Below, in pieces: positions 8,167 through 17,207 of a DNA stretch of 64,000 nucleotides; the first letter of the stretch is position 1, and every line of letters begins with the position of its first letter. The DNA is from Ustilago trichophora. Lineage: Eukaryota; Basidiomycota; Ustilaginomycetes; Ustilaginales; Ustilaginaceae. A program made the translations under genes and the position numbers. A model generated the notes under the pieces. That model was not told the DNA's origin, did no database searches, and saw only the letters and a list, made by a program, of their open reading frames with translations. The DNA lies in contig OOIN01000029.1 of the NCBI GenBank assembly GCA_900323505.1, positions 1 through 64,000 of the forward strand. The letters are read 5' to 3'.

Positions 8167-10870
8167 TGCATGCCACCGCTCTGACACTTCCAACATGACA
8201 TCCATGCTCTCTTGCGTGAGCTGATGCAGCATGCTTGCATCCAGGCCATAGTGCTGCTCTGCAGTCCGTGTTGAATGTCCAGCTTGAAGATCGTGAGCGC
8301 TGTCCAACACCTCTTCTGCAGTCATGGACCTCGGACGGATGAGCTTGCGGTCAATGCTCACTGCCAGTTGCCGCCAAGTGCGCATGTTGAGGCCAGCCGT
8401 GATGGAGCTGATGTGCTCCTGGCAGAGTGCTTGCAGCATCTTGGTGACAGCATTTGTCTCCCATGCATTGCCGTGATGGTCCACCAAAAGCATAGAGCTG
8501 GCCGCACGGGGCTGCAGCACTGCATTATGTAGGAGATGGACAAATGGCACCACCTGAGCTACGTAAAAGACCACCATGCATCCCACTGGGTATGGCAGGA
8601 AGCGTGGAATCACCTTTTGACGTCCAGTGCCTTTCTTGCTGGGCAGAGCGGTGAAGACACTGCCATCATGCACAAAGAGGTTGCGTGGACCAACAAGCGT
8701 GTTGGTGTGCTGCAATTGGAGCAGCTCTGTACCTCTTGCAGGCAGACCGCTACCAAGCTCAATGAGCACCGCAAGCAGCTTGGTGAATTCATTGTGCATG
8801 CTGAAGTACGCATTGGCAGCATCTGCATCGAACTCCAACTCATCAGAGTATGGATCCATGAGGGGTTGCGCAGCAGGTACGTTACCAGCAGCAGCACGGC
8901 AGAGAACACTGCTGATGCTCTGCAGCTCCGGAGAAGCAGTCACAAAGCTGAAGTCTGGTTGCATGTTGCGGTGATCATCCAGAATGTGCTTCAGGTTGAG
9001 CGCAAGTGATGCATCCTCTGGCAAAAGGCAGAGCTGACGTAGCAAAGCTTCTGCCCGCTTTTGCGCACCATGCATCAGAGCTTGGAGACGGTCCACTTGG
9101 ATGGTCTCTGTTCCAAACTTGACGCTCTTGAGATCTTGCTGCCAGGAAAAGTGGAAGTTGGTGCCATCATCTTGCGCAAGTACTGTGCCGTACCGGTGAA
9201 GGGATTGTAGGTATGAGCTGGCGGAGCTGCTGGTGCTGTACAGATAGCGCTTCATCTGTAGATCAACCTCGGCAGCAATCTCCTCAGCAGAGCGCTCAAT
9301 GAGCACACCGTCTTCTGGATCCAACAGCCACTGCCAGAGCACTGCACGGCAGCAGAACTCCAAGCTGGCAATGATGGACGTAGCGGCATTGACTGGAATG
9401 GGAGTGCCATCTGCACTGACGCAGAGGTGGAGGAACAGCCGTACCAAAGCAAGCTTGTCATTCTCACCATACACCTCTGGCTGTTGCGTGACCAAGAGGT
9501 GAGAGAGTTGGAGGAGGAGCGGCACTGCCTTGCTTGCCAGATCTTCATCAGTGAGCGGATCAATGTCTGCATCTGCACCGTAGTAAAGATCATGCAGATC
9601 TTGCAGTACAGAGTCCAGGTGTGCGCTGAGACCAAGATGCTCAGTCTGGTCACTGTCACCGTAATAGCCAAAAGAGACACCCTCAAAGACCGCATGGATA
9701 AGCAGAGCAAGTAAAAAGGCCCACATGTCCGCACGTTTCTTGACTGTTGGTAGGCTGAGGTTGTACGGCTGGCTTGGTTCAGGACTGTAGGCACGGAAAG
9801 TCTGTTGCACCTGCCTGCCAGTCTTGAGGAAAGCCGTCATCCATGTTGCGGCTGCTTGCTGTGTCATGACCAATACCCAATGGACAAAATCTATATGAGC
9901 ACCAGGCCACACCTTTTTTGACTTGCTGAGTGCACCAATGGCCACAATAGGCTTGCCGGCCCAGTACGCATGCCAACCCAGCTGCTTGGCCCAAGGACCA
10001 ATGTTGCCGCTGGCAGCTTCAGGCTGAATGCCTGGCTTGAGCAGGTCTGCTTCATGGAGGCAATCTTCATTCTGCTTGAGGAAGGCATCCACCTTTGTCT
10101 TGATATTGGCGCTGATGGTGCTGGCATCCAGAGCGGTGGTGAGAATGGCAGGAGGCGGTGTGGGATCCAATTCTTGATTGCGGACGTGAAGGTAGCGGAT
10201 CTTCTTGCCGCACTTGTGCAACTTCTGCATGGGAACAGGATGGGTGTATGATGCTCTGCCTTTAGCATCAGGATGCCCATGCAGATGCTCATAGAAAGCA
10301 GACTTGGCTTGGACAGCATAGGAGCACAAGTTGCAGCGGTAGCCTTGGAAGAGCTCACCCAGCTCAGGAATGATGCGCTCTGGCAGAAGATCCTTGTTGA
10401 TGCAGACCGTGCCAGGAGACGGTACATCCAGTTCATCAAGGAGGCTACGCAGCATCTCCTTGGCAGACCCAACCAGCGGCTTCTTGTGGACCTTCTTGAT
10501 GTGAGCCGTGACGTGCTTGAAGTCTGGGATGAGCGGCAATTGAGGACAACAGCTGTCCAGGGTGCAGAGCAGGATGTGGGGATGGTCCACCAAGCGTAAG
10601 TTGAAGCGTGCCAGCTGAGCGGTGTGCTGAGGATCCACTGGAGTGGAAATGGCGGTTTCTTGATTTGCGGCTTGGTTGGCAGCAGGGAGAGCGTGACTGA
10701 ATTCAAAAAATGCAAATAGTGATGTCAGTTGCTGATCATTGATGATGTGTGGTGATGATTGCCCAAACATACCTGTCCGTATCACTGACTGCGTCAATTG
10801 TGTTGATGCCTGCATCAACAAGTTCAGCAGCAAGTATGCTGTCATCAGGATGGAAAGATTGCTGAGACAT
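8164..10870 (-). CDS. C2H2 / tyrosine-recombinase-like protein, copy B, truncated by telomere
   Basis: Two exons, 10870-10773 and 10696-8164, with a 76-nt GTATGT...TTCAG intron at exactly the same place and phase as in copy A; 876 aa. Zinc-finger-like pairs start at Cys77 (CTLDSC...HIKKVH) and near residue 152 (CNLC...HLHGH). The recombinase-like set is Arg687 in ARGTELL, lysines near 720 (KKGTGR), Arg805/Arg808 in RTWRQ where a His would be usual, His840 in AGHST and Tyr849 in EQHYG, nine residues apart as in tyrosine recombinases. The last coding bases join the internal telomere, and the stop is the first TAG of TAGGGT. The roughly 85-residue tail of copy A is therefore missing. A 929-residue reading of the same frame ignores the intron and is unlikely. 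Confidence 0.85.
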
Positions 10871-12202
10871 GGTTGAAGAATTTGCTGGCGGTGGATAAGA
10901 GTGGTAGAGTACGGTAGAGAGAAGCTGGAATGGATTGTTGGATTGATGAGCAATGACGGTCAGCAACAGTCAGAAAGGCACAGTATATATGCTTCAGAGG
11001 AGACAAGGAGCGCACATAGCAAGCACAGTCAGATGTACACTGTCAAACATTCCAGCAAGCGTAACGGGTTGCAGCAACAGCCACTTGAAGCACTCAATGT
11101 GTCCAAGAGGGAAACGTACAAAGGTAAGATGGTTTCACTTGCGCTCACGCTCATACAGACACACACTGTCACTGTAAAGCAATCAAGTCAAGAAAGGATA
11201 GCGCAGATCTGTGAGCGGTGTGGAAAATTTTGTTTCAGTGACGGACAGACAAAGCTGTGCGGTGAGCAACAAGCAGACAAAGATCTGTGGTGTGTGACGG
11301 ACAATGGACAACAGACAAAGGTGTACAGCGTGTGAAGGACAGACAAGCATGTGGGTGCATGGTGGACAAAGGACAAGTACGTCAAAGTCAAGCTGTGAGA
11401 AAATCTGTCCGTCAAACACAAAGCAAACTCAAAGCAAAGGTCCACACTTGGGAGCATCTGAGTTAGCTTTGTTGGTTCCAGCCGTGAGAGTCATTGAAGG
11501 ATGTACACGCTGCCAAGATGAAATTACTGAAATTTGACGCGTCTGTCAGTCAGTCAGCGCAGAGTCAAATTGTGTGCGGTGCAATGAGAGTCCGTCTACT
11601 CATACCCAGACGCGTCACGCTCCTTGCTCCAAGGACACATTCCACTCTCAATTTTGAGGCCAGCATTCTGATCAGATTTTTTTGGCAGGCATGATTTTTG
11701 ACATTGTCTGTCAATGTTTGTATTTGAGTTTTGTCCATCTGCTGCAGTCCATGGGTACACATTGGTCACCGTCACACATCTGATCACTGCATATGTCTGC
11801 AGCAGGAATCACTTCCTCAATCATGTCTGCCAGTCAGTCACGTCTGTCACTTCACCAAGTCAGTCAGTCAGTCATGTCCGTCACTCATCCTGTCTGCCAG
11901 TCAGTGAAGTGACGGACAGCTCAGTGAGTCTGCTGGGTGAGTGGGCCACTCAGCCAAAAAGTTGGATTGGTCTGTCAGGCACTAGAGCAGTGTGGGTGAG
12001 CGTGTCTGTCACACTAGCAATTTCCCTGAATTTTGACGCGTCCATCACCCACCTGTCCGCTGCCCAGCCAAGGAAAAAGAATTTTCCGTTGCGGCACTGC
12101 ACCAGTGTTTTTTGACGCGTCCCTCAGGCTGACGGAGCGCGGTCAGGTTGGCCATTTTGGCAGGACGGACTGGTGCTTCTCCTGCGGCTGGCACACTGCG
12201 GC
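10871..12202. other. Upstream region of unit B, no gene
   Basis: This region holds many irregular direct repeats of GACGGACA, CAGTCAGTCA and GTCTGTCA (densest at 11230-11350 and 11820-11930). It also has four GACGCGTC palindromes (11536-11543, 11609-11616, 12035-12042, 12114-12121). From about 12030 to the end it aligns by eye with the end of unit A. No convincing open frame was seen. Confidence 0.65.
10982..10991 (-). promoter_or_regulatory. TATA-like element of copy B
   Basis: AGTATATATG, identical to the element upstream of copy A and also about 115 bp from the ATG. Confidence 0.55.
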
Positions 12203-12220
12203 CTAGGGCTAGGGCTAGGG
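12203..12220. repeat. (CTAGGG)3 boundary of unit B
   Basis: Three perfect CTAGGG hexamers end unit B, against two in unit A. They are inverted relative to the CCCTAA tract at the other end of the unit. The 240 bp between here and the next gene contain no feature I recognise. Confidence 0.8.
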
Positions 12221-12462
12221 ATTTGCTAACAGCATCTGTAAGGGCCTGGTAGATGCATGTGTAGTGTTCTCATCATCCACATCTGTAAGTGTTGGTTTGA
12301 CCAATATGCTAATGCAGCAGGTGACCATGTATTCCAAAACCTGAGCAGTGTCCTGTCAGTGGCCTCTCTGGCCACATGGACTGTGCTCTGGAGCATGTTT
12401 TGACTGGATGGACTTGTCTGCCCCACGCGGCTGACTGCGCATGGGCTATGGTCAGGGAGAAG

Positions 12463-15400
12463 CTAATCGACGTCCATGGCTTGCTCCGCCTCTTCCACAG
12501 GATCACTGAATGAAGAGCGCTCATCGATATAACCCGGGTCATGAATACGCTTGCCTAAATCGAGGGGCATGTTCCACCGATTGCCCTCTTCATACGCTGG
12601 GCGGCTGATGGCTCGCTTCAAAGAGACAAGTTGTGCCACAATCTCGACAACGACGGTGCGGATGTCAAGAGAATCAAGGCACGGATAGACGTCTGGGCGA
12701 CGTACACCCCTGAGTTTGACCAAGACAAATCCTTTCTGGCATGCAGACGGCACATGCACAGTACTAGGCGGAGCGACCGCGCTGTCTGGCACCTTTCCCT
12801 CTTTGACGGTTTCCTTGCCGGACACTTCCCTTTGAGGGGATGTCCTTGTCTTGGATGCTGCCTTTCGAGATGTGCTCGGTGATGATCCTCCTCCTCCTTC
12901 CCTTGTAGCTGACTCTGCCATTGACGGGGCGCGCTTTCTCTTTTTGGCAACCGGACCTCCAGGCACTGCGAGAGCTTCTGAGACCGGATCTTCTGGCCAC
13001 GGCAAGACTTGGGCCCTTTTGTTCGAGCTAGTGCTCTGCTGAATGCTCGATTCCGTGCCGAGTTCCATCCAAATCGTGAGCAACGCCTTTTCAGTAAGAG
13101 CCTGTTCGCCCTTCTTCCACGCGACGAGGCTGGGACCGCGCAGAGTCTCAAAGAGACGGGCGGTCGAGGTCGTTTCCTCTCGGTTCTTGGCTTGCCAGGA
13201 TACAAAGGTCATGTGGCGTGCGGCTACGGCCTCGGAAGGGTGCGCTGGCATCTCGTCGGTGCCAAAGTCGCGCTCCAAATCGCCGACAAAGACGGGGATG
13301 ATGCCGTCGATACCGCCTTGTTCGTGGACCGTCTGAATGGCCACGCCGCGCTTCCAGCAATACCAGAGGAATTGGCTCGAAATGTCTTGAATGTTGAAAT
13401 TCACCAAGTCAAAGTGAGTGAAGTTGGTCCAAGCATCGACGTTGTTGTTCTTGTTGTTGTTGTTGTTGCTGGCCACGTCGAGCCCAGCAAGACGTTTCCG
13501 TACCCAATCGATCCTTTGATCCACCAAATTCCAATACTCGGGGGTGAGGCTGGACATATTGCCGAGTAGATCTCGTAGTCGCAGTGGACTACAAAACTCT
13601 CGAGTGCGTTGGTCGTTGAGCGGCAGTGGCGCCGAAATTGGTGCGGTCTGCGTCGACGACTCTGCAGCAGCGGTTTGGCTTTGGGCAGCGTCTTGGTTGC
13701 GAGCTTGAGGGCCGACGGATGACAAGAGGGGCAATTTTGCAGCATCCCAGGCCGCCATGAGGATCAGACGGGCGACAAACTCGCCAATGGTACCCTTGAG
13801 TACATCTTTGGCGTACAGCATGGGGAGGCATCCTTGCTGAAAACCTTCGATGATTGTGCGGTACCGTTTCTTGATGAGACTCTCGACGTCCTGATTTGAG
13901 GAGTTCTCGGCAAAAGGCATCATGACCAGTGCTGCAGCAATGGCAAGCACGGGCTCGGAAGGAGACCAGATGTCTAGACGGTACCCATCAACGACTTGTC
14001 CGAGGATGCGCATGTGCCTGTCGACAGAGCCTGTGGCGAGCTTGTCATGTTTGACTCCATCGGGATGGATCTGGCCTTTGACGGGAAGAAAAGAGAGGGC
14101 AAGTCGCGAAGCCAAGATGTTGTAGTTGAGGTGTTGGATTGCTTCAATGTTGGGTAGGCCGCCTAGCTTGTCTATCTTTCGGCACTTTACATCGTACGAG
14201 TCAGAGGAATCGAGCAGTTTCAGTTTGGCGTCCTCCCAAAAGCTGGTCGGCCGGAGCGTTGTCCATAGAGGACGGCCGTACTTTTGGAGATGGTCGCGCT
14301 CGCTTACATTGGCAGCGCGTCTTAGCGGCAAAGCCTCTTGGCGGATCACATCAAAACCCAAGGCAACAAAGGTAGGAGCAGTCTGCATGCCTTTGGCTCG
14401 ATCCGAGCCCCTGGTTTCGCTTTTTTCGATGAGGATGGATGCGGCACTGTTGGTGCTCAGCAGAACCAGCCAAAAACCTGGCGTACCTGGAGTACCGTTG
14501 CACTCATGACGATTGATAAAGTTCCAGGCGCGACGAAGACTGTTGAGCTGGTGATCGGTGTTGACTTTGCCAGTAAACGTTTGCACCAAATCGACACACT
14601 CATCGATTGCGACAAGGATGGGAGGTTTTGAAAGCTTGGCACCGCTCAAGAGGAAGTGCTTGTCGTCGTGGGAAATATGATGATCCCAGAGATAATCTCG
14701 GACCTGGTGAAGTTGCACTGCGAGCGCGCCCATGGGTGTCTTGAGACAGTATTCAAAGGTGGATTCGGAATTCTGCGACGCATCGAGAGGTGGGGCATGC
14801 TCAAGGAGGCTGAGAGCTGCCTCGCAGACCTTTTCGAAAAAGTCGTGGCGGACTTGCATGGTCTGAGAGGTGCCTGACATGGTGAGGCTGGCGTTGGCAT
14901 CGGCATTGGTGTTGGCGTTGGTCGAGGAGGAGGAGGTGCTGCGAGCTCCATAGCGGATGAAACGGAGAAGATGATCGTGTTTTGCCTTGGGAGAAGGTTT
15001 GTCAGCGAGTTCGAGAGCAAGCTGTTGGAACCATGCGCCAAGGAAGGCGGCTACCTGAAGGTCGCATGTGTACTTTGGCTCTGGCACTTGTTCCGTGGGA
15101 AACGATTCTGGAGTAGTCTTTCGGGTAGTTTTAAGGACGGTGGAAAAGTAGTTGACGAGACCCGAGTCGCTTTCGGGGAAACCATGGAGTGCACGGCTGC
15201 CTTTGGATCGAAGACAGATGTACAAGAGGGGAGCATACTTTGCCACCTCGAGGACCATGCGAGTTTTGCCTGTACCGCTGGATTGAACGATGGGAGTGGC
15301 TTTGAAGTAGAGGTCGCGATTGGAGGAACCGTCAAAGTGAGCCTGTACGTCGAGGACAAACTTGAGAAACCGAAGCGGTGCATTGCCTCTTAGAGGACGA

Positions 15401-16077
15401 TTGAACTGTTGAGAAAAGTGGAGGCTGACTTCGACGTCTTCGACAGTGGGGGAGTGGCGAGGTGGAGATGGTTTGGGGGGAAGAGAGAGGCTTTGAAGCC
15501 AGGCAGAGAGTTGAAGTTGGTTGGTGAGAGGAGACCAAGTGGAAGCGACTTGATCGAGCTTGGGTCTGAGGTGGTTGATGCTCACGTCCGAGAGGAAAGG
15601 TTGGTCGAGAGAGGAAAAGTTGGCAAAGACAGTGTAAAAGGCAGCATCACGAGTCAGAGCATCGAGGCGGCTGATGATGTGGGCAAACATATCTTCGCGG
15701 ATGTCGTCCTTGACTTGGGGATCCGGGTCCGCTTGGGCACGCTGGCAATATAGGTCAAAGTAGTAGACGAGGTGACTCCACTTCTTTCCAAGCTGAGCTT
15801 GTGCAGCTTGTGCAGCTTGTGGCGCCTGTGCAGCTTGAACAGATGGATTTGGTGCCGCCAGATTGGTGGACATGGCGGTGGCGGCACTATGAGCAGCAGT
15901 GATGATGACGGGTTGAGCAGGGTCAAGATGATGAGAAAGGCTAAAGGAAGAAGAGGTAGACACTGGCGCTGCTCCTGGGTTCGACTCGGCAGTCGGAGAA
16001 GCCAAACGGGCTGAGGAAGGCGAGGAAGGCGGGGAAGTGGAGGCGGCCAAGGGGGCCGGGGCTTTATGCTCGATCAC
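12463..16077 (-). CDS. P-loop NTPase with PD-(D/E)xK-like nuclease region (Crinkler/CR-like)
   Basis: Single 1204-aa frame. After a low-complexity Ala/Ser/Pro/Gln N-terminus (1-95), a Walker A motif SSGTGKTRM lies near residue 267 and a Walker B-like ILVAIDECVDL near 488. Around residues 924-961, GIDGIIPVF followed by FVSWQAKNR looks like the D...QxK core of a restriction-endonuclease-fold nuclease. The C-terminal 150 residues are low-complexity and basic (KKRKR). NTPase plus nuclease is the arrangement described for the CR/Crinkler class of eukaryotic effectors and selfish elements, which fits a location 240 bp from the subtelomeric units. There is no obvious secretion signal. The NTPase is well supported, the nuclease moderately, and the biological role is unknown. 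A later start at MSTNLAAP is possible. Confidence 0.75.
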   Translation of the reverse strand: MIEHKAPAPLAASTSPPSSPSSARLASPTAESNPGAAPVSTSSSFSLSHHLDPAQPVIITAAHSAATAMSTNLAAPNPSVQAAQAPQAAQAAQAQLGKKWSHLVYYFDLYCQRAQADPDPQVKDDIREDMFAHIISRLDALTRDAAFYTVFANFSSLDQPFLSDVSINHLRPKLDQVASTWSPLTNQLQLSAWLQSLSLPPKPSPPRHSPTVEDVEVSLHFSQQFNRPLRGNAPLRFLKFVLDVQAHFDGSSNRDLYFKATPIVQSSGTGKTRMVLEVAKYAPLLYICLRSKGSRALHGFPESDSGLVNYFSTVLKTTRKTTPESFPTEQVPEPKYTCDLQVAAFLGAWFQQLALELADKPSPKAKHDHLLRFIRYGARSTSSSSTNANTNADANASLTMSGTSQTMQVRHDFFEKVCEAALSLLEHAPPLDASQNSESTFEYCLKTPMGALAVQLHQVRDYLWDHHISHDDKHFLLSGAKLSKPPILVAIDECVDLVQTFTGKVNTDHQLNSLRRAWNFINRHECNGTPGTPGFWLVLLSTNSAASILIEKSETRGSDRAKGMQTAPTFVALGFDVIRQEALPLRRAANVSERDHLQKYGRPLWTTLRPTSFWEDAKLKLLDSSDSYDVKCRKIDKLGGLPNIEAIQHLNYNILASRLALSFLPVKGQIHPDGVKHDKLATGSVDRHMRILGQVVDGYRLDIWSPSEPVLAIAAALVMMPFAENSSNQDVESLIKKRYRTIIEGFQQGCLPMLYAKDVLKGTIGEFVARLILMAAWDAAKLPLLSSVGPQARNQDAAQSQTAAAESSTQTAPISAPLPLNDQRTREFCSPLRLRDLLGNMSSLTPEYWNLVDQRIDWVRKRLAGLDVASNNNNNKNNNVDAWTNFTHFDLVNFNIQDISSQFLWYCWKRGVAIQTVHEQGGIDGIIPVFVGDLERDFGTDEMPAHPSEAVAARHMTFVSWQAKNREETTSTARLFETLRGPSLVAWKKGEQALTEKALLTIWMELGTESSIQQSTSSNKRAQVLPWPEDPVSEALAVPGGPVAKKRKRAPSMAESATREGGGGSSPSTSRKAASKTRTSPQREVSGKETVKEGKVPDSAVAPPSTVHVPSACQKGFVLVKLRGVRRPDVYPCLDSLDIRTVVVEIVAQLVSLKRAISRPAYEEGNRWNMPLDLGKRIHDPGYIDERSSFSDPVEEAEQAMDVD

Positions 16078-17207
16078 GGCTTGCAGGCGGTTGAGCAGTG
16101 AGGGGAATCCTTTAGAGTTGCGATCAAGAGCAAAGTGTTTTCAAAGTGGCAAGACAACCCTCTGCCTCGCTTGGAGCAGCCTCGTGTCGTAATACGGTCG
16201 TGGTGGTGGTGGTGGTTGTCGTGGTTGTCGTGGTTGTCGTGGTTGTCGTGGTTGTCGTGGTTGTCGTGGTGGTGGTCGTGGTAAAGGCGCAAGAGAGAGA
16301 AAGGGGAACGAACCTGTCAAAAGGCTAATCAAGACTCGATTCGGCTATGCCCGATTTCCGCTCGCAAATTGGTTTGTGACATTATAATATAAGAGAGCGT
16401 GTGCAGTAATTTCCCTTTTTCCGATTTCGGATTTTGGATTTTGTCACCACAATCATCACACAGAGGCAGCACCAGGTTGGAATCGCTTGCTTGTGTACCT
16501 CACGCAACGGATCGAAGCAACGCACCGCCCAACCAGCCACGGTGAACAGAGTCGAGATTTGAGTTGCCGAGTCTTGGCCTACCACATCTTTGCGGCTGGG
16601 CTGAATGAGGCTGGCACTAGGATCTGTCTTGTTGATGATATGTACAAGATGCTGCCAGAGAGACTCGAAGTCGGTGCCTTTGATGGGGCGCGACGGATGC
16701 TGAGATTCCATGCTGCTGATGATGATGATGATGATAAAAACGCTCAGTTGGCCCCTGCATGCCGAGTGCAGAATGCAGTAACTCGGAAGTCGGCCTAAAT
16801 GGGTTTGTGCGTGTTAAATTTGTCAGTTTCTCAGTCTTGAAAAGGCTGGACGAAACTGTTCCGAACAAGAAGCTACCAATGTCACGGTCTCGCACCATAG
16901 TGAGTAGGAGAGGAAAGGTGAACTGCATTACGAAGCGTGGAACGGTGAAAATGAAGACTATTTATGCTCATCATGAGTCACATGGATACCGATCTAAGAG
17001 ATGGGATCGTGAGGATTGTGACACCAAAACAATGAGAAAGAATATCAATTCCGCTCGACCCAAATACAAAGTGTTAAAGATTGCTCTCGGAAATCGGAAG
17101 TGAAGGTAAAAGTGTTGACTGATGTTCTTGTTATCGCCGCTACCCATCCAAGGCCTTTTACCATCACCAATATCCACCATCACGACAACTTCGGCCTAGC
17201 ATTTGAT
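16078..17207. other. Divergent promoter region with a 9-bp tandem repeat
   Basis: Lies between the minus-strand NTPase gene and the plus-strand WD40-cyclophilin gene. At about 16198-16283 the plus strand is built of TGGTTGTCG units preceded by TGG triplets. Open frames through it encode Val or His/Asp/Asn runs and are artefacts of the repeat. A short (GAT)n run is at 16716-16736. No gene is supported. Confidence 0.7.

Noticed and set aside
16074..16332. Open frames encoding His/Asp/Asn, Arg/Gln/Pro or poly-Val runs
   Set aside because: They are translations of the 9-bp TGGTTGTCG tandem repeat in different frames, with no other support.
16382..16711. 109-codon minus-strand frame in the divergent promoter
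   Set aside because: No domain and the composition is unlike neighbouring genes; it lies in a promoter region.
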